DNA of 64,000 nucleotides from Spirochaeta sp. UBA5339 (lineage in GTDB: Bacteria > Spirochaetota > Spirochaetia > DSM-2461): assembly GCA_002408085.1 (NCBI GenBank), contig DHQL01000007.1, positions 564,259-628,258 on the forward strand. Direction: 5' to 3'. The notes beneath the pieces are model-generated. The model worked only from the letters and a program-made list of their open reading frames with translations, did no database searches and was not told the DNA's origin. Position 1 is the stretch's first letter, and every line of letters starts with the position of its first letter. Below are positions 41,226 to 50,094 of this stretch, piece by piece. Made by a program: the position numbers and the translations under genes.

Positions 41226-42815
41226 ATGGAGAACCTTCTTAAAAAATATCCCTGGCTTACAGAACTGATCCTTCTCGCCTCAGGGGCACTGCTTTTTGCT
41301 CTGTCCTTCCCCAGCTTTCTCTACCGCTGGGGATTTGGATTTATCGCCTGGTTCGCCCTGATTCCGGTCTTTATTCTGATTAACAGAGTCGGATTCAGGA
41401 AGAGCATTCTATACGGACTGCTCTACGGCTATTTCAGCTACAGTCTTTTCAACTTCTGGCTGGCCAAGTTCAACCCCACTTCCTTTGTGGTGGTCCCCAT
41501 GATCTATGCCGTCTACTTTATGTTCTGGTTTCCCGTATTCAAATGGGCCGACAGGAAACTGCCCCGATACGGGTACCTTCTGCAGATGGTCTTCTGGCTG
41601 GCCTATGAGATCCTCAGAACAAGAGAGTTCCTGGGGTACTCCTACGGAATTATCGGATACTCCCAGTACAAAAACACCGCCCTTATCGGCATCGCCGACC
41701 TGACTGGAGTCCTCGGTGTTTCTCTCCTCGTCATCTTTCCATCCCTCTGGATTGCCCGGTATATCCGGTTCAGAAAGGAGGAGGAGAAATCCTTTTCGGC
41801 GCTGAAGAAGGCGAAGTTTCTCTTTCTGCCGGCTGTGATCTATCTGGTCCTTCTGGCCGGAAGCTTTGTCTATACGGCAGCCTCAAAGGTTGATCTCGAG
41901 GACTCCCCCAGATGGAAGGCCTCCCTTATTCAGCATGATGTGAATGCCTGGCTCAGCGGAACCGAGGTGTACCGGATGGCCCTGGATAAGCTTCTGGAGC
42001 TCTCTGGAGAGGCCCTGGAGGAAGATCCCGATGTGGTAATCTGGTCTGAGACCTCCTTTGTTCCCTCCATTGACTGGCATAACAGAAGGAGAACCGACCG
42101 TATCCGCTACGGCATGGTTCAGGATCTGACGGGCTTCCTGGATTCAACAGATGTACCCTTCCTGATCGGAAATAACGATACGCAGCTTTCCGCTGGGGAG
42201 CAGATCACCTATAATGCTGTACTCCAGTTCCAGGGACCCGAGATTGTCGACCGGTACCACAAGATCCACCTTGTACCCTTCGGAGAGCATTTTCCCTATG
42301 AAAACCTCTTCCCGTGGTTCTACGAGTACATTCTGGATAATGGAGCCACCTTCTACGAGAAGGGTGAGGAGTACACCGTATTCGATGTGGCCGGCGTCAA
42401 GGCTTCTCCTCTGATCTGTTTTGAGGATACCTTCGGATATCTGAGCCGGAACTTTGTGCGTGAAGGAGCCCAGGTCCTGGTGAATGTGACCAATGACTCC
42501 TGGTCTCCGGCACAGGCCTGCTCCATCCAGCATGTGGGAATGGCCGTTTTCCGGTCTGTGGAAAACCGCCGATCCATGGTAAGATCAACCAACGGGGGAT
42601 TCACCTGCCTTATTGACCCCAATGGTAAGATCGTTGACTGGCTTGAGCCTTTTACCGCGGATGTTCTGACGGTTGATGTTCCCGTTTATGACGGGACAAC
42701 AACCCTTTATACCGCTACAGAACATCTTTTTGACAGGCTCGTTATGATCCTGGCTGCCCTCGGGGGCATCGGACTTGCAATTTTAACACTAGGCAGGAAA
42801 AGAGGTAAAAAGTGA
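41226..42815 (+). CDS. lnt: Apolipoprotein N-acyltransferase
   Basis: The 529-residue inner-membrane enzyme adds the third acyl chain to lipoproteins. An N-terminal set of about eight membrane spans is followed by a carbon-nitrogen hydrolase domain: VIWSETSFVPS, YHKIHLVPFGEHFPYE (Glu of the triad in FGE) and LICFEDTFGY (nucleophile Cys). The start at 41226 follows AGGAG; an earlier ATG at 41124 has none. It is translationally coupled to pepD by a 4-nt overlap. The window encodes lipoproteins such as the sugar-binding protein that would be its substrates. Confidence 0.9.
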   Translation: MENLLKKYPWLTELILLASGALLFALSFPSFLYRWGFGFIAWFALIPVFILINRVGFRKSILYGLLYGYFSYSLFNFWLAKFNPTSFVVVPMIYAVYFMFWFPVFKWADRKLPRYGYLLQMVFWLAYEILRTREFLGYSYGIIGYSQYKNTALIGIADLTGVLGVSLLVIFPSLWIARYIRFRKEEEKSFSALKKAKFLFLPAVIYLVLLAGSFVYTAASKVDLEDSPRWKASLIQHDVNAWLSGTEVYRMALDKLLELSGEALEEDPDVVIWSETSFVPSIDWHNRRRTDRIRYGMVQDLTGFLDSTDVPFLIGNNDTQLSAGEQITYNAVLQFQGPEIVDRYHKIHLVPFGEHFPYENLFPWFYEYILDNGATFYEKGEEYTVFDVAGVKASPLICFEDTFGYLSRNFVREGAQVLVNVTNDSWSPAQACSIQHVGMAVFRSVENRRSMVRSTNGGFTCLIDPNGKIVDWLEPFTADVLTVDVPVYDGTTTLYTATEHLFDRLVMILAALGGIGLAILTLGRKRGKK

Positions 42816-44239
42816 ATCACAGTGACAGAATCATCTCCTTTCTGGAGGAAATCAATAAGACACCCCGAAAATCGGGAAACCGCGGACCCATCGCGGCATG
42901 GCTGAGGAAATGGGGAGAAGACCGCGGATACGAGGTAAAGCAGGACGGCATGGACAACCTGCTGATCAAGGTTCCCGCCACTGCAGGTTTTGAAAAGGCT
43001 CCTGTAGTTGTACTTCAGGGACACTCGGACATGGTTTGCGAGAAGGTTCCAGGATCAACCCATGACTTTGAAAAAGACCCTGTAAAACTGGTCCGCGACG
43101 GTGACTGGGTCAGGGGTGACGGCACAACCATCGGCGCCGATAACGGAATCGCCATTGCCATGGCCATGGAGCTGGTGACCTCCGATGGTGCCGAGCATCC
43201 ACCCCTGGAACTTCTGATTACCTCCGACGAGGAGATCGGTCTTGTGGGCGCCAATGCTCTGGAAGAGGGATTTGTATCTGGAAAGATCCTGATCAACCTG
43301 GACTCCGAAGATGAGGGTGTTTTTACAATCGGCTGCGCCGGCGGCGCCGACAGCAAGATGACTGTACCCGTTGCCTCCGCAAAGGCCGGCAGCGCTCCCT
43401 TCTACAAGCTGATTATCGGCGGCCTGAAGGGCGGACACTCGGGTATGGAGATCAATAAGAATCATGGAAATGCCCTGAAAATTATCGAGCGTGTCCTTAC
43501 AGATTTGAGTGCCCTCAAGGGCTTCTCCCTGGCCTCCATCAATGGAGGAAGCGGAGCGCCCAATGCCATCTGCCGTGACGCCGAGGCTGTGTTCTCTGTG
43601 GATGAGGATTTTACTGCTGTTCTGGCCGACTGGGCCGCCCGGATCAAGGATGAGTGCGGCAGTGTTGAGGAGGACTTCTTTCTTACAACAGAAGAGGCCG
43701 CTGCTCCCGCGGAGGTTCTGGATCTGGTTTCAGCCTCAAAAATTCTGAAGGTTATCCGCATTCTTCCCCATGGTGTCGAGAAGATGTCCTCGGATATCGA
43801 AGGCCTTGTGGAGACTTCCAGCAATGTGGCATGGGTGGATATTTCTCCCGCCGAAGCAAAGCTTCTGAGCAGCCAGAGATCCGCTGTTATGTCAGAACTT
43901 CATGAGATCAATGAGAGAATGGCCGCGGTTATCGAACTGGCAGGGGGACACTGCGACACCGTCAATAAGTACCCCTCATGGAAGCCCAATCCCGCATCGC
44001 CCCTGCTGGAGCGCTGCCGGACCATCTATACCGAGTGCTGCGGAAAGGAGCCTGTTGTGGAAGCCATTCACGCGGGTCTTGAATGCGGCCTTATCGGGGA
44101 CCGCTACCCCGGAATGGATATGATCTCCATGGGACCCAGTATGGAAGGGGTTCACACCCCCGAGGAGAAACTCTATGTTCCCTCACTGGAGCCCTTCCGG
44201 AACTTTCTGGTGGCCCTTCTGAAGTCCTTTAAAAAATAG
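42812..44239 (+). CDS. pepD: Aminoacyl-histidine dipeptidase (beta-Ala-His dipeptidase)
   Basis: The 475-residue M20 metallopeptidase hydrolyses Xaa-His dipeptides. Zinc ligands appear in VLQGHSDMV, the DGTTIGADNGIA segment and LITSDEEIGLVGA. The dimerisation lid holds FYKLIIGGLKGGHSGMEI, and the C-terminus EAIHAGLECGLIGDRYPGMD provides the last ligands. The GTG start overlaps the lnt stop in GTGA. A terminator follows the gene. Confidence 0.93.
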   Translation: MNHSDRIISFLEEINKTPRKSGNRGPIAAWLRKWGEDRGYEVKQDGMDNLLIKVPATAGFEKAPVVVLQGHSDMVCEKVPGSTHDFEKDPVKLVRDGDWVRGDGTTIGADNGIAIAMAMELVTSDGAEHPPLELLITSDEEIGLVGANALEEGFVSGKILINLDSEDEGVFTIGCAGGADSKMTVPVASAKAGSAPFYKLIIGGLKGGHSGMEINKNHGNALKIIERVLTDLSALKGFSLASINGGSGAPNAICRDAEAVFSVDEDFTAVLADWAARIKDECGSVEEDFFLTTEEAAAPAEVLDLVSASKILKVIRILPHGVEKMSSDIEGLVETSSNVAWVDISPAEAKLLSSQRSAVMSELHEINERMAAVIELAGGHCDTVNKYPSWKPNPASPLLERCRTIYTECCGKEPVVEAIHAGLECGLIGDRYPGMDMISMGPSMEGVHTPEEKLYVPSLEPFRNFLVALLKSFKK

Positions 44240-44320
44240 CTCCTCTCGGGAGCCTGCCTGATTCGGGAAGCGTCCTTCAGGAGAGGGGCTTCCGGAGAGG
44301 GCCTTCCGGAGAGGCGCAAA

Positions 44321-44350
44321 AAAACCGGCTCAACTGGGCCGGTTTTCTTA
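44321..44350. terminator. Bidirectional intrinsic terminator
   Basis: AAAACCGGC (44321-44329) and GCCGGTTTT (44338-44346) form a perfect stem with an 8-nt loop. A T-run follows on both strands, so it serves pepD on the plus strand and tcdA on the minus strand. Confidence 0.85.
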
Positions 44351-44380
44351 TAAGTATCTGATTATGGCTGGAGGGCAGAG

Positions 44381-45136
44381 CTACTTGAGTCCATCATTCA
44401 GGAGCTTGTGAAGCACAGTATGGGCAATCTGGAGGCCGAAGATCCCGGTCACCGTGGGCAGACTGCCCAGAACCATCCGGGTCCGTCCCCGGTCAAGGAT
44501 CTGCTCATTGTGGTCGGGCTGAGCCTCCTCTTCAGGAGCCCTGTACTCATACTCAACATGTTCGGTGCTGAAAATGCAGGTGATTCCCTTTCCCACTCCC
44601 CGCCGGCGGAGCTTTTTTCTAAGCTGCCTTGCCAGAGGGCAGGCATGGGTCTTCATCAAGTCCGTCCTTCTTACCGAGAAGGGGTCCATATGAAGGGCCG
44701 CTCCCATGGAGGATACTGTAGGAATATCGTTCTTCCAGGCGTACTCCAGAAGGGCCAGTTTGGGTGCCAGGGAGTCGATGGCGTCCACCAGAAAGTCCGG
44801 TTTGTCGCCGAAGATCTCGTCCATTGTCTCCTCATGGGCGAACATATTGAGGGCCCGGACCTCGCATTCCGGGTTGATATCCAGTACCCGGCGTCTGGCA
44901 AGCTCTACCTTGGGTTCTCCCAGGGTGGACTCCAGGGCCAGCAGCTGGCGGTTTATATTGGTTACATTGACGGTGTCAAAGTCCACCAGAGTGAAGTGGC
45001 CGATGCCGCTTCGGGCCAGGGCTTCCAGGGCATAGCCCCCTACGGCTCCCATGCCCACAATGCAGACCCGTTTGTCTGTAAGGGTCTCTCTTGTTTCCTG
45101 TCCGATCAGGCGGTCAATTCGTAAAAAGCGTTCCAT
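44381..45136 (-). CDS. tcdA: tRNA threonylcarbamoyladenosine dehydratase
   Basis: This 251-residue ThiF/MoeB-like enzyme cyclises t6A to ct6A in tRNA. The nucleotide-binding motif is GMGAVGGYALEAL, followed by TLVDFDTVNVTNINRQ. A long insertion with a PLARQLRKKLRRRGV basic patch fits TcdA/CsdL rather than MoeB, and the activating loop Cys is in GITCIFS. The start overlaps the end of the tatD-like gene by 23 nt, so the two are coupled. Confidence 0.9.
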   Translation of the reverse strand: MERFLRIDRLIGQETRETLTDKRVCIVGMGAVGGYALEALARSGIGHFTLVDFDTVNVTNINRQLLALESTLGEPKVELARRRVLDINPECEVRALNMFAHEETMDEIFGDKPDFLVDAIDSLAPKLALLEYAWKNDIPTVSSMGAALHMDPFSVRRTDLMKTHACPLARQLRKKLRRRGVGKGITCIFSTEHVEYEYRAPEEEAQPDHNEQILDRGRTRMVLGSLPTVTGIFGLQIAHTVLHKLLNDGLK

Positions 45137-45926
45137 TCCTCTTAACTAACCCGGCCAGACGGTGAATGTCAATTCCAAGAGCCCGGGATACCCGGGTGTA
45201 GTGGGATTTCAGGCAGCTTTTATAGGCCTCATCCTCTGGTTGGGAGTCGGCTGTGGGACAGACTGTAGCGGCGGAGATGCGGGCCGAGGTGGCGGCGGAG
45301 GGACTGGACGAAGTCCCTGCGGCAGGGCAGTAGGGCCAGTCGGTCTCAAGGAGCAGGCGGTCCCCGGGAATCAGGGATGCTGTCTTCAGAAACTCCTCCT
45401 TCTCCCAGTGGCCTCCGGGGCCCAGGGAGATATAGAGCCCCAGATCCAGATAACGCTTCAGTATCTCAGGGGAGTCCTTGAAGCCGTGAATCATCAATTT
45501 TACCGATCCTGCCCTGACTTCGGACAGTGACCCGAGCAGATCCGCAAGAGCCCCGGGTGCGCCCACCTGATGGAGGGCTGCAGGCCGGGAGAACTCAGCG
45601 GCCAGTCCAATCTGCGCAGCCAGAACCTCCTCCTGGAGCTTCCGGGGAAGGGTCTTGTAGAATCGGCCGTCGAGGCCGCACTCGCCGACACCCGCAGCAG
45701 GGTTATCCCGCAGCAGCCTCCTCAGCCCCGAAATCCTTCCGGACCAGTCGTGGCCGATCTTTTCAGGGTGTATCCCCAGAAAGGGCTTAATGCCGGGGGC
45801 TTTAAGGAGGGCTTCCCAGTCGTCAGGGCCGGCGGCACAGGAGAAGAAAAATCCCTCCGGCTGCAGATCCCCGGCGGAAAGCAGAGGAGGATGGGTGCTG
45901 TGAAGATGGGCATCACAGAAGTTCAT
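45114..45926 (-). CDS. TatD-family metal-dependent DNase
   Basis: The 270-residue protein has the TatD barrel: metal ligands DAHLHSTH, the glutamate GVGECGLDG, His in LHQVGAP and MIHGFKDSP, and the final Asp in LLETDWPY. A Ser/Ala-rich insertion (GTSSSPSAATSARISAAT) is unusual. The ATG overlaps the stop of the TSUP gene in an ATGA junction. Confidence 0.85.
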   Translation of the reverse strand: MNFCDAHLHSTHPPLLSAGDLQPEGFFFSCAAGPDDWEALLKAPGIKPFLGIHPEKIGHDWSGRISGLRRLLRDNPAAGVGECGLDGRFYKTLPRKLQEEVLAAQIGLAAEFSRPAALHQVGAPGALADLLGSLSEVRAGSVKLMIHGFKDSPEILKRYLDLGLYISLGPGGHWEKEEFLKTASLIPGDRLLLETDWPYCPAAGTSSSPSAATSARISAATVCPTADSQPEDEAYKSCLKSHYTRVSRALGIDIHRLAGLVKRNGTLFTN

Positions 45927-46693
45927 CCTCCGAAGTACTCCTGGTGGAAGAGGCGCAGGATGGTCAGGGCCACAACGGTGAGAAAGAAGATCCTCACAAA
46001 GCGGGTTCCCTTAGTGATTACAAGGTGAGAGCCGATCCAGGCACCTGCCACCTGACCGACGGCCATCAGCAGGCCAGGAAGGACAAGGATCTTCCCTCCC
46101 AGGGCAAAGACAATCAGGGCCACAAAGTTGCTTGTAAAGTTGGTGATCTTCGTATTGGCGGTGGCCGCCTTCATATCGAAGCCCAGAAAACTCATCATGG
46201 CTATGGTCCACAGGGAGCCCGTACCGGGGCCGAAAAAGCCGTCGTAGAAACCCAGTGTCAGACCCGCCAGGGTGTAGAAGAGGGTTTTACCCATCTTCCC
46301 TTCTCCCTGACTCTGTCCCAGCCGGGGGGAGAAGAGGGTGTAGAGGAAGACGGCGGTCAGAATAAAGGGGATGATCTTTTTAAGGAACTCTGCGGGGATA
46401 ATCTGGATCAGAACGGTTCCTGTTACCGCTCCTATCAGGGTAAAGATGACACCCCGGATAAGCTGCTCCTTTATAAGAAGTCCCGAGCCTGCATAGCGGA
46501 GGGCAGCGGTGCTGGAGCCGAAGCTGGACTGGAGCTTGTTGGTTCCCAGGGCCATATGGGGCGGGATGCCCACGGCCAGAAGGGCAGGGAGGGTGATCAG
46601 TCCGCCTCCCCCGGCAATAGAGTCCACAAAGCCCGCAGTCAGAGCAGCGGCAAAGAGAATTATCATTTTCAAAAGATCAGGTTCAAAGGTCAT
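45923..46693 (-). CDS. TSUP family membrane protein (sulfite exporter TauE/SafE-like)
   Basis: The 256-residue protein has about eight hydrophobic spans with the TSUP signatures GFVDSIAGGGGLITLPALL and GTNKLQSSFGSSTAALRYAGS. The second repeat has GFYDGFFGPGTGSLW. It may export sulfite or sulfonate-type anions. I chose the Met at 46693; the longer reading upstream lacks any site. It is the first gene of a three-gene overlapping run with tatD-like and tcdA. Confidence 0.85.
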   Translation of the reverse strand: MTFEPDLLKMIILFAAALTAGFVDSIAGGGGLITLPALLAVGIPPHMALGTNKLQSSFGSSTAALRYAGSGLLIKEQLIRGVIFTLIGAVTGTVLIQIIPAEFLKKIIPFILTAVFLYTLFSPRLGQSQGEGKMGKTLFYTLAGLTLGFYDGFFGPGTGSLWTIAMMSFLGFDMKAATANTKITNFTSNFVALIVFALGGKILVLPGLLMAVGQVAGAWIGSHLVITKGTRFVRIFFLTVVALTILRLFHQEYFGG

Positions 46694-46851
46694 GGATTCA
46701 CAATATCCTTTAGGGGGCGGGTTGTACAGGCCGCACCTCAGGAAAATCAGTCGGCGGATTTTGCCATTATCAGGCGGAAATCCCACTATTTCTGACCATG
46801 CCGGGCTGGAAAAGGGGGTGATATTCGGGTTCCGGCCCATTCCCGAAGATT

Positions 46852-46867
46852 TGGCACACTCCTTGTA
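46852..46867 (+). promoter_or_regulatory. Sigma-54-like -24/-12 promoter
   Basis: TGGCACA-CTCC-TTGTA fits the sigma-54 layout of TGGCAC then TTGC at the correct spacing. The only departure is GT where the -12 element usually has GC. It ends 36 nt before the start of a PspG-like membrane protein gene, whose E. coli counterpart is sigma-54 dependent. Confidence 0.45.
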
Positions 46868-46903
46868 TTTATATCACTAGAACCAATTAACAGGAGCGTA
46901 ATT

Positions 46904-47215
46904 ATGTTTGAACTCTTATTTATAGCCTTTCTTCTGCTTTTCGGCGGACTATTTATCCTGAAGGCCCTCTTCTTTCTGCTGGGCATGATCTTTACGGGAG
47001 TCGGTGTGCTTCTGAAGGTAATTCTGGCGGTTGTATTCGGTATTATCTTCTTTCCCATCGGGGCAGCTGTGCTTGGAGTGGTCTTCTCCGGCGGCTTTCT
47101 TGTCTTTCTTCTTATTGCAACGGCCCTGGGAACTCTCTTTTCAGACGGCCGGCAGGGACGGAGCAGATATGACAGAGACCATTACCGCAGTGAGTATATC
47201 CGCAGCGGCAGATAG
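46904..47215 (+). CDS. Small membrane protein, PspG-like
   Basis: The 103-residue protein has three or so hydrophobic spans starting MFELLFIAFLLLFGG, and a charged tail RYDRDHYRSEYIRSGR. The N-terminus and the tail resemble E. coli PspG (MLELLFVIGFF, tail RYDRWRY), a phage-shock membrane protein. The resemblance may only reflect shared hydrophobicity. AGGAG precedes the ATG, and a sigma-54-like promoter lies upstream. No other psp gene is in this window. Confidence 0.6.
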   Translation: MFELLFIAFLLLFGGLFILKALFFLLGMIFTGVGVLLKVILAVVFGIIFFPIGAAVLGVVFSGGFLVFLLIATALGTLFSDGRQGRSRYDRDHYRSEYIRSGR

Positions 47216-47260
47216 GCCCGGGATGGTCTATACTTTCTTCTTTCAAAAGGAGGAAGAGAA

Positions 47261-47557
47261 GTGTACAGCGCAACAGTGGTCTATGAGTTTAAAGAGGAGT
47301 CCTTTGATAAGGCCTGCACCATCTGGAGGAGCGAGGTTCTTGAGCTGGCCCGGAAGCAGCCGGGCTTTGTGAGGATGCAGTTTCTGACCTCTCCGCCCCG
47401 GGCCATGGCCATCGGTACCTGGAAGGATGAGAGTTTTGCACAGGCCTTTATGCAGACAGGGGTATTCAAAAACCTTCTGGAGAAGCTGACGCCTCTGCTG
47501 GCAGCAGAACCGAGACCCCGGGTCTGGGACCTGAGGTACTTTGCCGAATTCGAGTAA
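47261..47557 (+). CDS. ABM-like monooxygenase-fold small protein
   Basis: The 98-residue protein has the dimeric alpha/beta barrel look of antibiotic-biosynthesis-monooxygenase proteins: YEFKEESFDKACTIW, LARKQPGFVRMQFLTSP, and a C-terminal LRYFAEF. The GTG start follows AAAGGAGGAAG, which has an 11-nt perfect match to the complement of the loops of the 57.5-kb RNA candidate. Its role may be redox or heme-related; not determinable here. Confidence 0.7.
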   Translation: MYSATVVYEFKEESFDKACTIWRSEVLELARKQPGFVRMQFLTSPPRAMAIGTWKDESFAQAFMQTGVFKNLLEKLTPLLAAEPRPRVWDLRYFAEFE

Positions 47558-47596
47558 TCAACTTGACCAATCGGGGGGATCCCTTATGATAGGGGC

Positions 47597-49063
47597 ATGA
47601 CCTTTTTATGGTATGACCTTGAAACATTCGGAAAGAATCCCCGATGGGACCGGGTGGCCCAGTTCGCCGCCGTCAGGACCAATGAAAAATTTGAAGTAAT
47701 TGAAGATCCGGTGGTGCTCTACTGCCGGATCACACCGGACTATATACCCGATCCCTATGCCTGTCTTGTGACGGGGATCACCCCTCAGGAGACCCTGGAG
47801 AAGGGCCTGAGGGAGTATGACTTTATCAAGGCCGTGGACAGGGAGCTCTCCCGCCCCGGCACCTGTGTCGTCGGCTACAACAGCATCCGCTTTGACGACG
47901 AGTTTATCCGCAATCTCTACTACCGGAACTTTATGGACCCCTACCGCAGGGAGTGGGCTGACGGCAACAGCCGTTGGGATATCCTGGATCTGGTCCGGGC
48001 CACCCATGACTTACGCCCCGAGGGGATCAACTGGCCCAGACGGGATGACGGCGGCCCCCTGTTCAAACTGGAAAAGCTGACAGAGGCTAACGGTATAAGC
48101 CATGAACACGCTCATGATGCCCTCTCCGACGTCTACGCCACCATCGCCATGGCAAAGCTGATCGCCGATAAACAGCCCCGCCTCTACAGCTACTTCTTCG
48201 AGAACCGTCAGAAGGACAAACTGAAGAAGATTATCAATCTGGATACCAGAGAGCCCGTGGTCCACACCTCGGGAATGTTTACCAGTGCCCTGGGCTGCAC
48301 CACACTGGTGGCACCCCTGGTTGTGGACCCGATGATCAGCAGCTCCGTCCACTGCTTCGATCTGCGCTATGACCCCTCACCGCTGATGGAGCTGAGCATC
48401 GAGGAGATCCGCCGCAGAATCTTCACTCCCCGCAGGGAGCTTGAGGAGGAGGGGCTGGAACGGATTCCTCTGAAGGACATCCACCTGGGCAAGTGCCCCG
48501 TTGTGGCCCCCATGGCCACCCTGGATGAGGCCGCCGCCGAGAGGCTGGGCATCGACCGTGAGCTTTGCCTGAAGCACAGCCGTATCCTCAACGCCGATCC
48601 GTCGCTGCTGCAGAAGATCCGGGAAGTATTCAATCAGGACAAGTCAAAGTACTATCCCGTGGATGATGATCCGGATCTGCAGATCTATTCGGGAGGATTC
48701 TTCCGGAATGACGACAGGATCAGGATGGATATTATCCACCGGACCCCGCCGGAGGAGCTGAAGCACCAGACCCTGAACTTCTTCGATCCGAGAATCCCTG
48801 AGATGCTGCGCCGTTTTATAGGGCGGAATTTCCCTCAGACTCTGGATGAGGAGGAGATGAAGGCCTGGAAGTCATCCTGTGCCGGACGTATTCTCTTTCC
48901 CAAGGCTAGGGGGGCCGTGGATCACAGGGAATATCTGAAGATTCTGGAGGATCTGAAGTACTCCACCGATGTGACTCCCGAGCAGAAGCTTGTGGTCAAG
49001 GAGCTGGAGCAGTACGAGCTGATTCTGAGGGATCAGGTTCTGAAATACGCCCCGGGGGCCTGA
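47597..49063 (+). CDS. sbcB: Exodeoxyribonuclease I
   Basis: The 488-residue protein is a processive 3'-5' single-strand DNA exonuclease. DEDDh motifs are visible: YDLETFGKNPRWDRVAQFA at the start, YNSIRFDDEF and HEHAHDALSDVYATI. The SH3-like and C-terminal helical regions are present, so it is full length for the family. It lies 34 nt after the ABM-like gene. Confidence 0.93.
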   Translation: MTFLWYDLETFGKNPRWDRVAQFAAVRTNEKFEVIEDPVVLYCRITPDYIPDPYACLVTGITPQETLEKGLREYDFIKAVDRELSRPGTCVVGYNSIRFDDEFIRNLYYRNFMDPYRREWADGNSRWDILDLVRATHDLRPEGINWPRRDDGGPLFKLEKLTEANGISHEHAHDALSDVYATIAMAKLIADKQPRLYSYFFENRQKDKLKKIINLDTREPVVHTSGMFTSALGCTTLVAPLVVDPMISSSVHCFDLRYDPSPLMELSIEEIRRRIFTPRRELEEEGLERIPLKDIHLGKCPVVAPMATLDEAAAERLGIDRELCLKHSRILNADPSLLQKIREVFNQDKSKYYPVDDDPDLQIYSGGFFRNDDRIRMDIIHRTPPEELKHQTLNFFDPRIPEMLRRFIGRNFPQTLDEEEMKAWKSSCAGRILFPKARGAVDHREYLKILEDLKYSTDVTPEQKLVVKELEQYELILRDQVLKYAPGA

Positions 49064-49131
49064 GCCAGTGGGGCGGATTCCGGGCGTCTCAGCTCAGGGC
49101 CCCGGTTCGGTGAGCCCGGCGGCCGGAGGTC

Positions 49132-49932
49132 TCAGCCCTTAAGCCGGGCAACTTCCTCCCTGGCCTCCCGCAGCTCCTTCATCAGGTTCAGCATGCGGAC
49201 CGAGTTCTTCATCCTCGCCAGAAAGAGATTCACATCAAAGGGCTTCATAATGTAGTCGTCCGCCCCGAACAGGAGGATCTGACTCATGGACTTGTAGCTT
49301 CTGATTCCCGATATGGCGATGATCACCTTGTCTCCAGGCTTCTCCCGGAGCTTCATCACAACTTCCTCCCCCGGAATGTCCGGCAGGATCAGATCCACAA
49401 GATAGATAGAGTAGGCCTCTTCTGAGGAAAGGAGCTCCGACGGAGACTGAAAGTAGCTGACGTTTCTGATGCCGTTCAGATCAAAAATGCTCCTTATGGC
49501 GTTCAGTGCCACCCGGCTGTCGTCAAGAACGGCGATCTTCTGGTTCTGCAGCTGCAGGCTGAAGCTGTCATCGTTCATAAAAATATCAAAGTACTTGTCC
49601 AGGCGGTGCTGTGAGAGTTCTGATTTCAGGATGTAGTCAACTACTCCCAGATCAAAGAGCTCCTCCCGGGATTCCAGAGAGTTGTTGGATGTTACGGCGA
49701 TTATCGGAATGGCGGCATAGGGAGACTTCTTCAGGTCAGAGATAAAGCTCTCGCCGCTGGTGTCCGAAAGCTCCAGGCCTGTGATAATCAGATCCACCGG
49801 CTCCGACTTGAGGACGGCCATAGCTCCTTTTTCACCCTCGGCTTCTTCAAACTGAAGCCCCTTCTCAATGGCGATGTTCCTGATGATCTTTCTGACAAAG
49901 GAACTGTTGTCTACATGGAGTATCTTTTTCAT
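49132..49932 (-). CDS. Tandem double-receiver response regulator, first receiver degenerate
   Basis: The 266-residue protein has two receiver domains and a short helical tail, with no DNA-binding or output domain. In the first, the phosphoacceptor segment reads VDLIITGLELSD, with Gly52 where Asp is expected. The second has AVLDDSR and the acceptor VDLILPD (Asp180) and a conserved KPFDVN lysine. It probably acts as a phosphotransfer or protein-interaction relay. Confidence 0.85.
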   Translation of the reverse strand: MKKILHVDNSSFVRKIIRNIAIEKGLQFEEAEGEKGAMAVLKSEPVDLIITGLELSDTSGESFISDLKKSPYAAIPIIAVTSNNSLESREELFDLGVVDYILKSELSQHRLDKYFDIFMNDDSFSLQLQNQKIAVLDDSRVALNAIRSIFDLNGIRNVSYFQSPSELLSSEEAYSIYLVDLILPDIPGEEVVMKLREKPGDKVIIAISGIRSYKSMSQILLFGADDYIMKPFDVNLFLARMKNSVRMLNLMKELREAREEVARLKG

Positions 49933-50030
49933 GCCTCAAGTATAGTTCCTTGATGGTAAAAAGAACATAGAATCCTCTCTTCAATTCTCTCTGAAGTGTT
50001 AAATGTTAGTAAAGAGGGAGTGTATTAAAT

Positions 50031-50059
50031 TTGCCGAGCAGAAGTTCAGCGTTTATATT
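50031..50059 (+). promoter_or_regulatory. Putative sigma-70 promoter of the RND operon
   Basis: TTGCCG (50031-50036), a 17-nt spacer and TATATT (50054-50059) lie 35 nt before the membrane-fusion-protein start. The match is good and the setting fits the first gene of a three-gene operon. Confidence 0.55.
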
Positions 50060-50094
50060 GGTTTTATAGTCTGAATAATGAAAAGGGTTCACTG

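Noticed and set aside
44288..44316. CTTCCGGAGAGG direct repeat after pepD as a regulatory element
   Set aside because: Two adjacent copies in a GC-rich intergenic stretch just before a terminator; too short and too little context to support a function.
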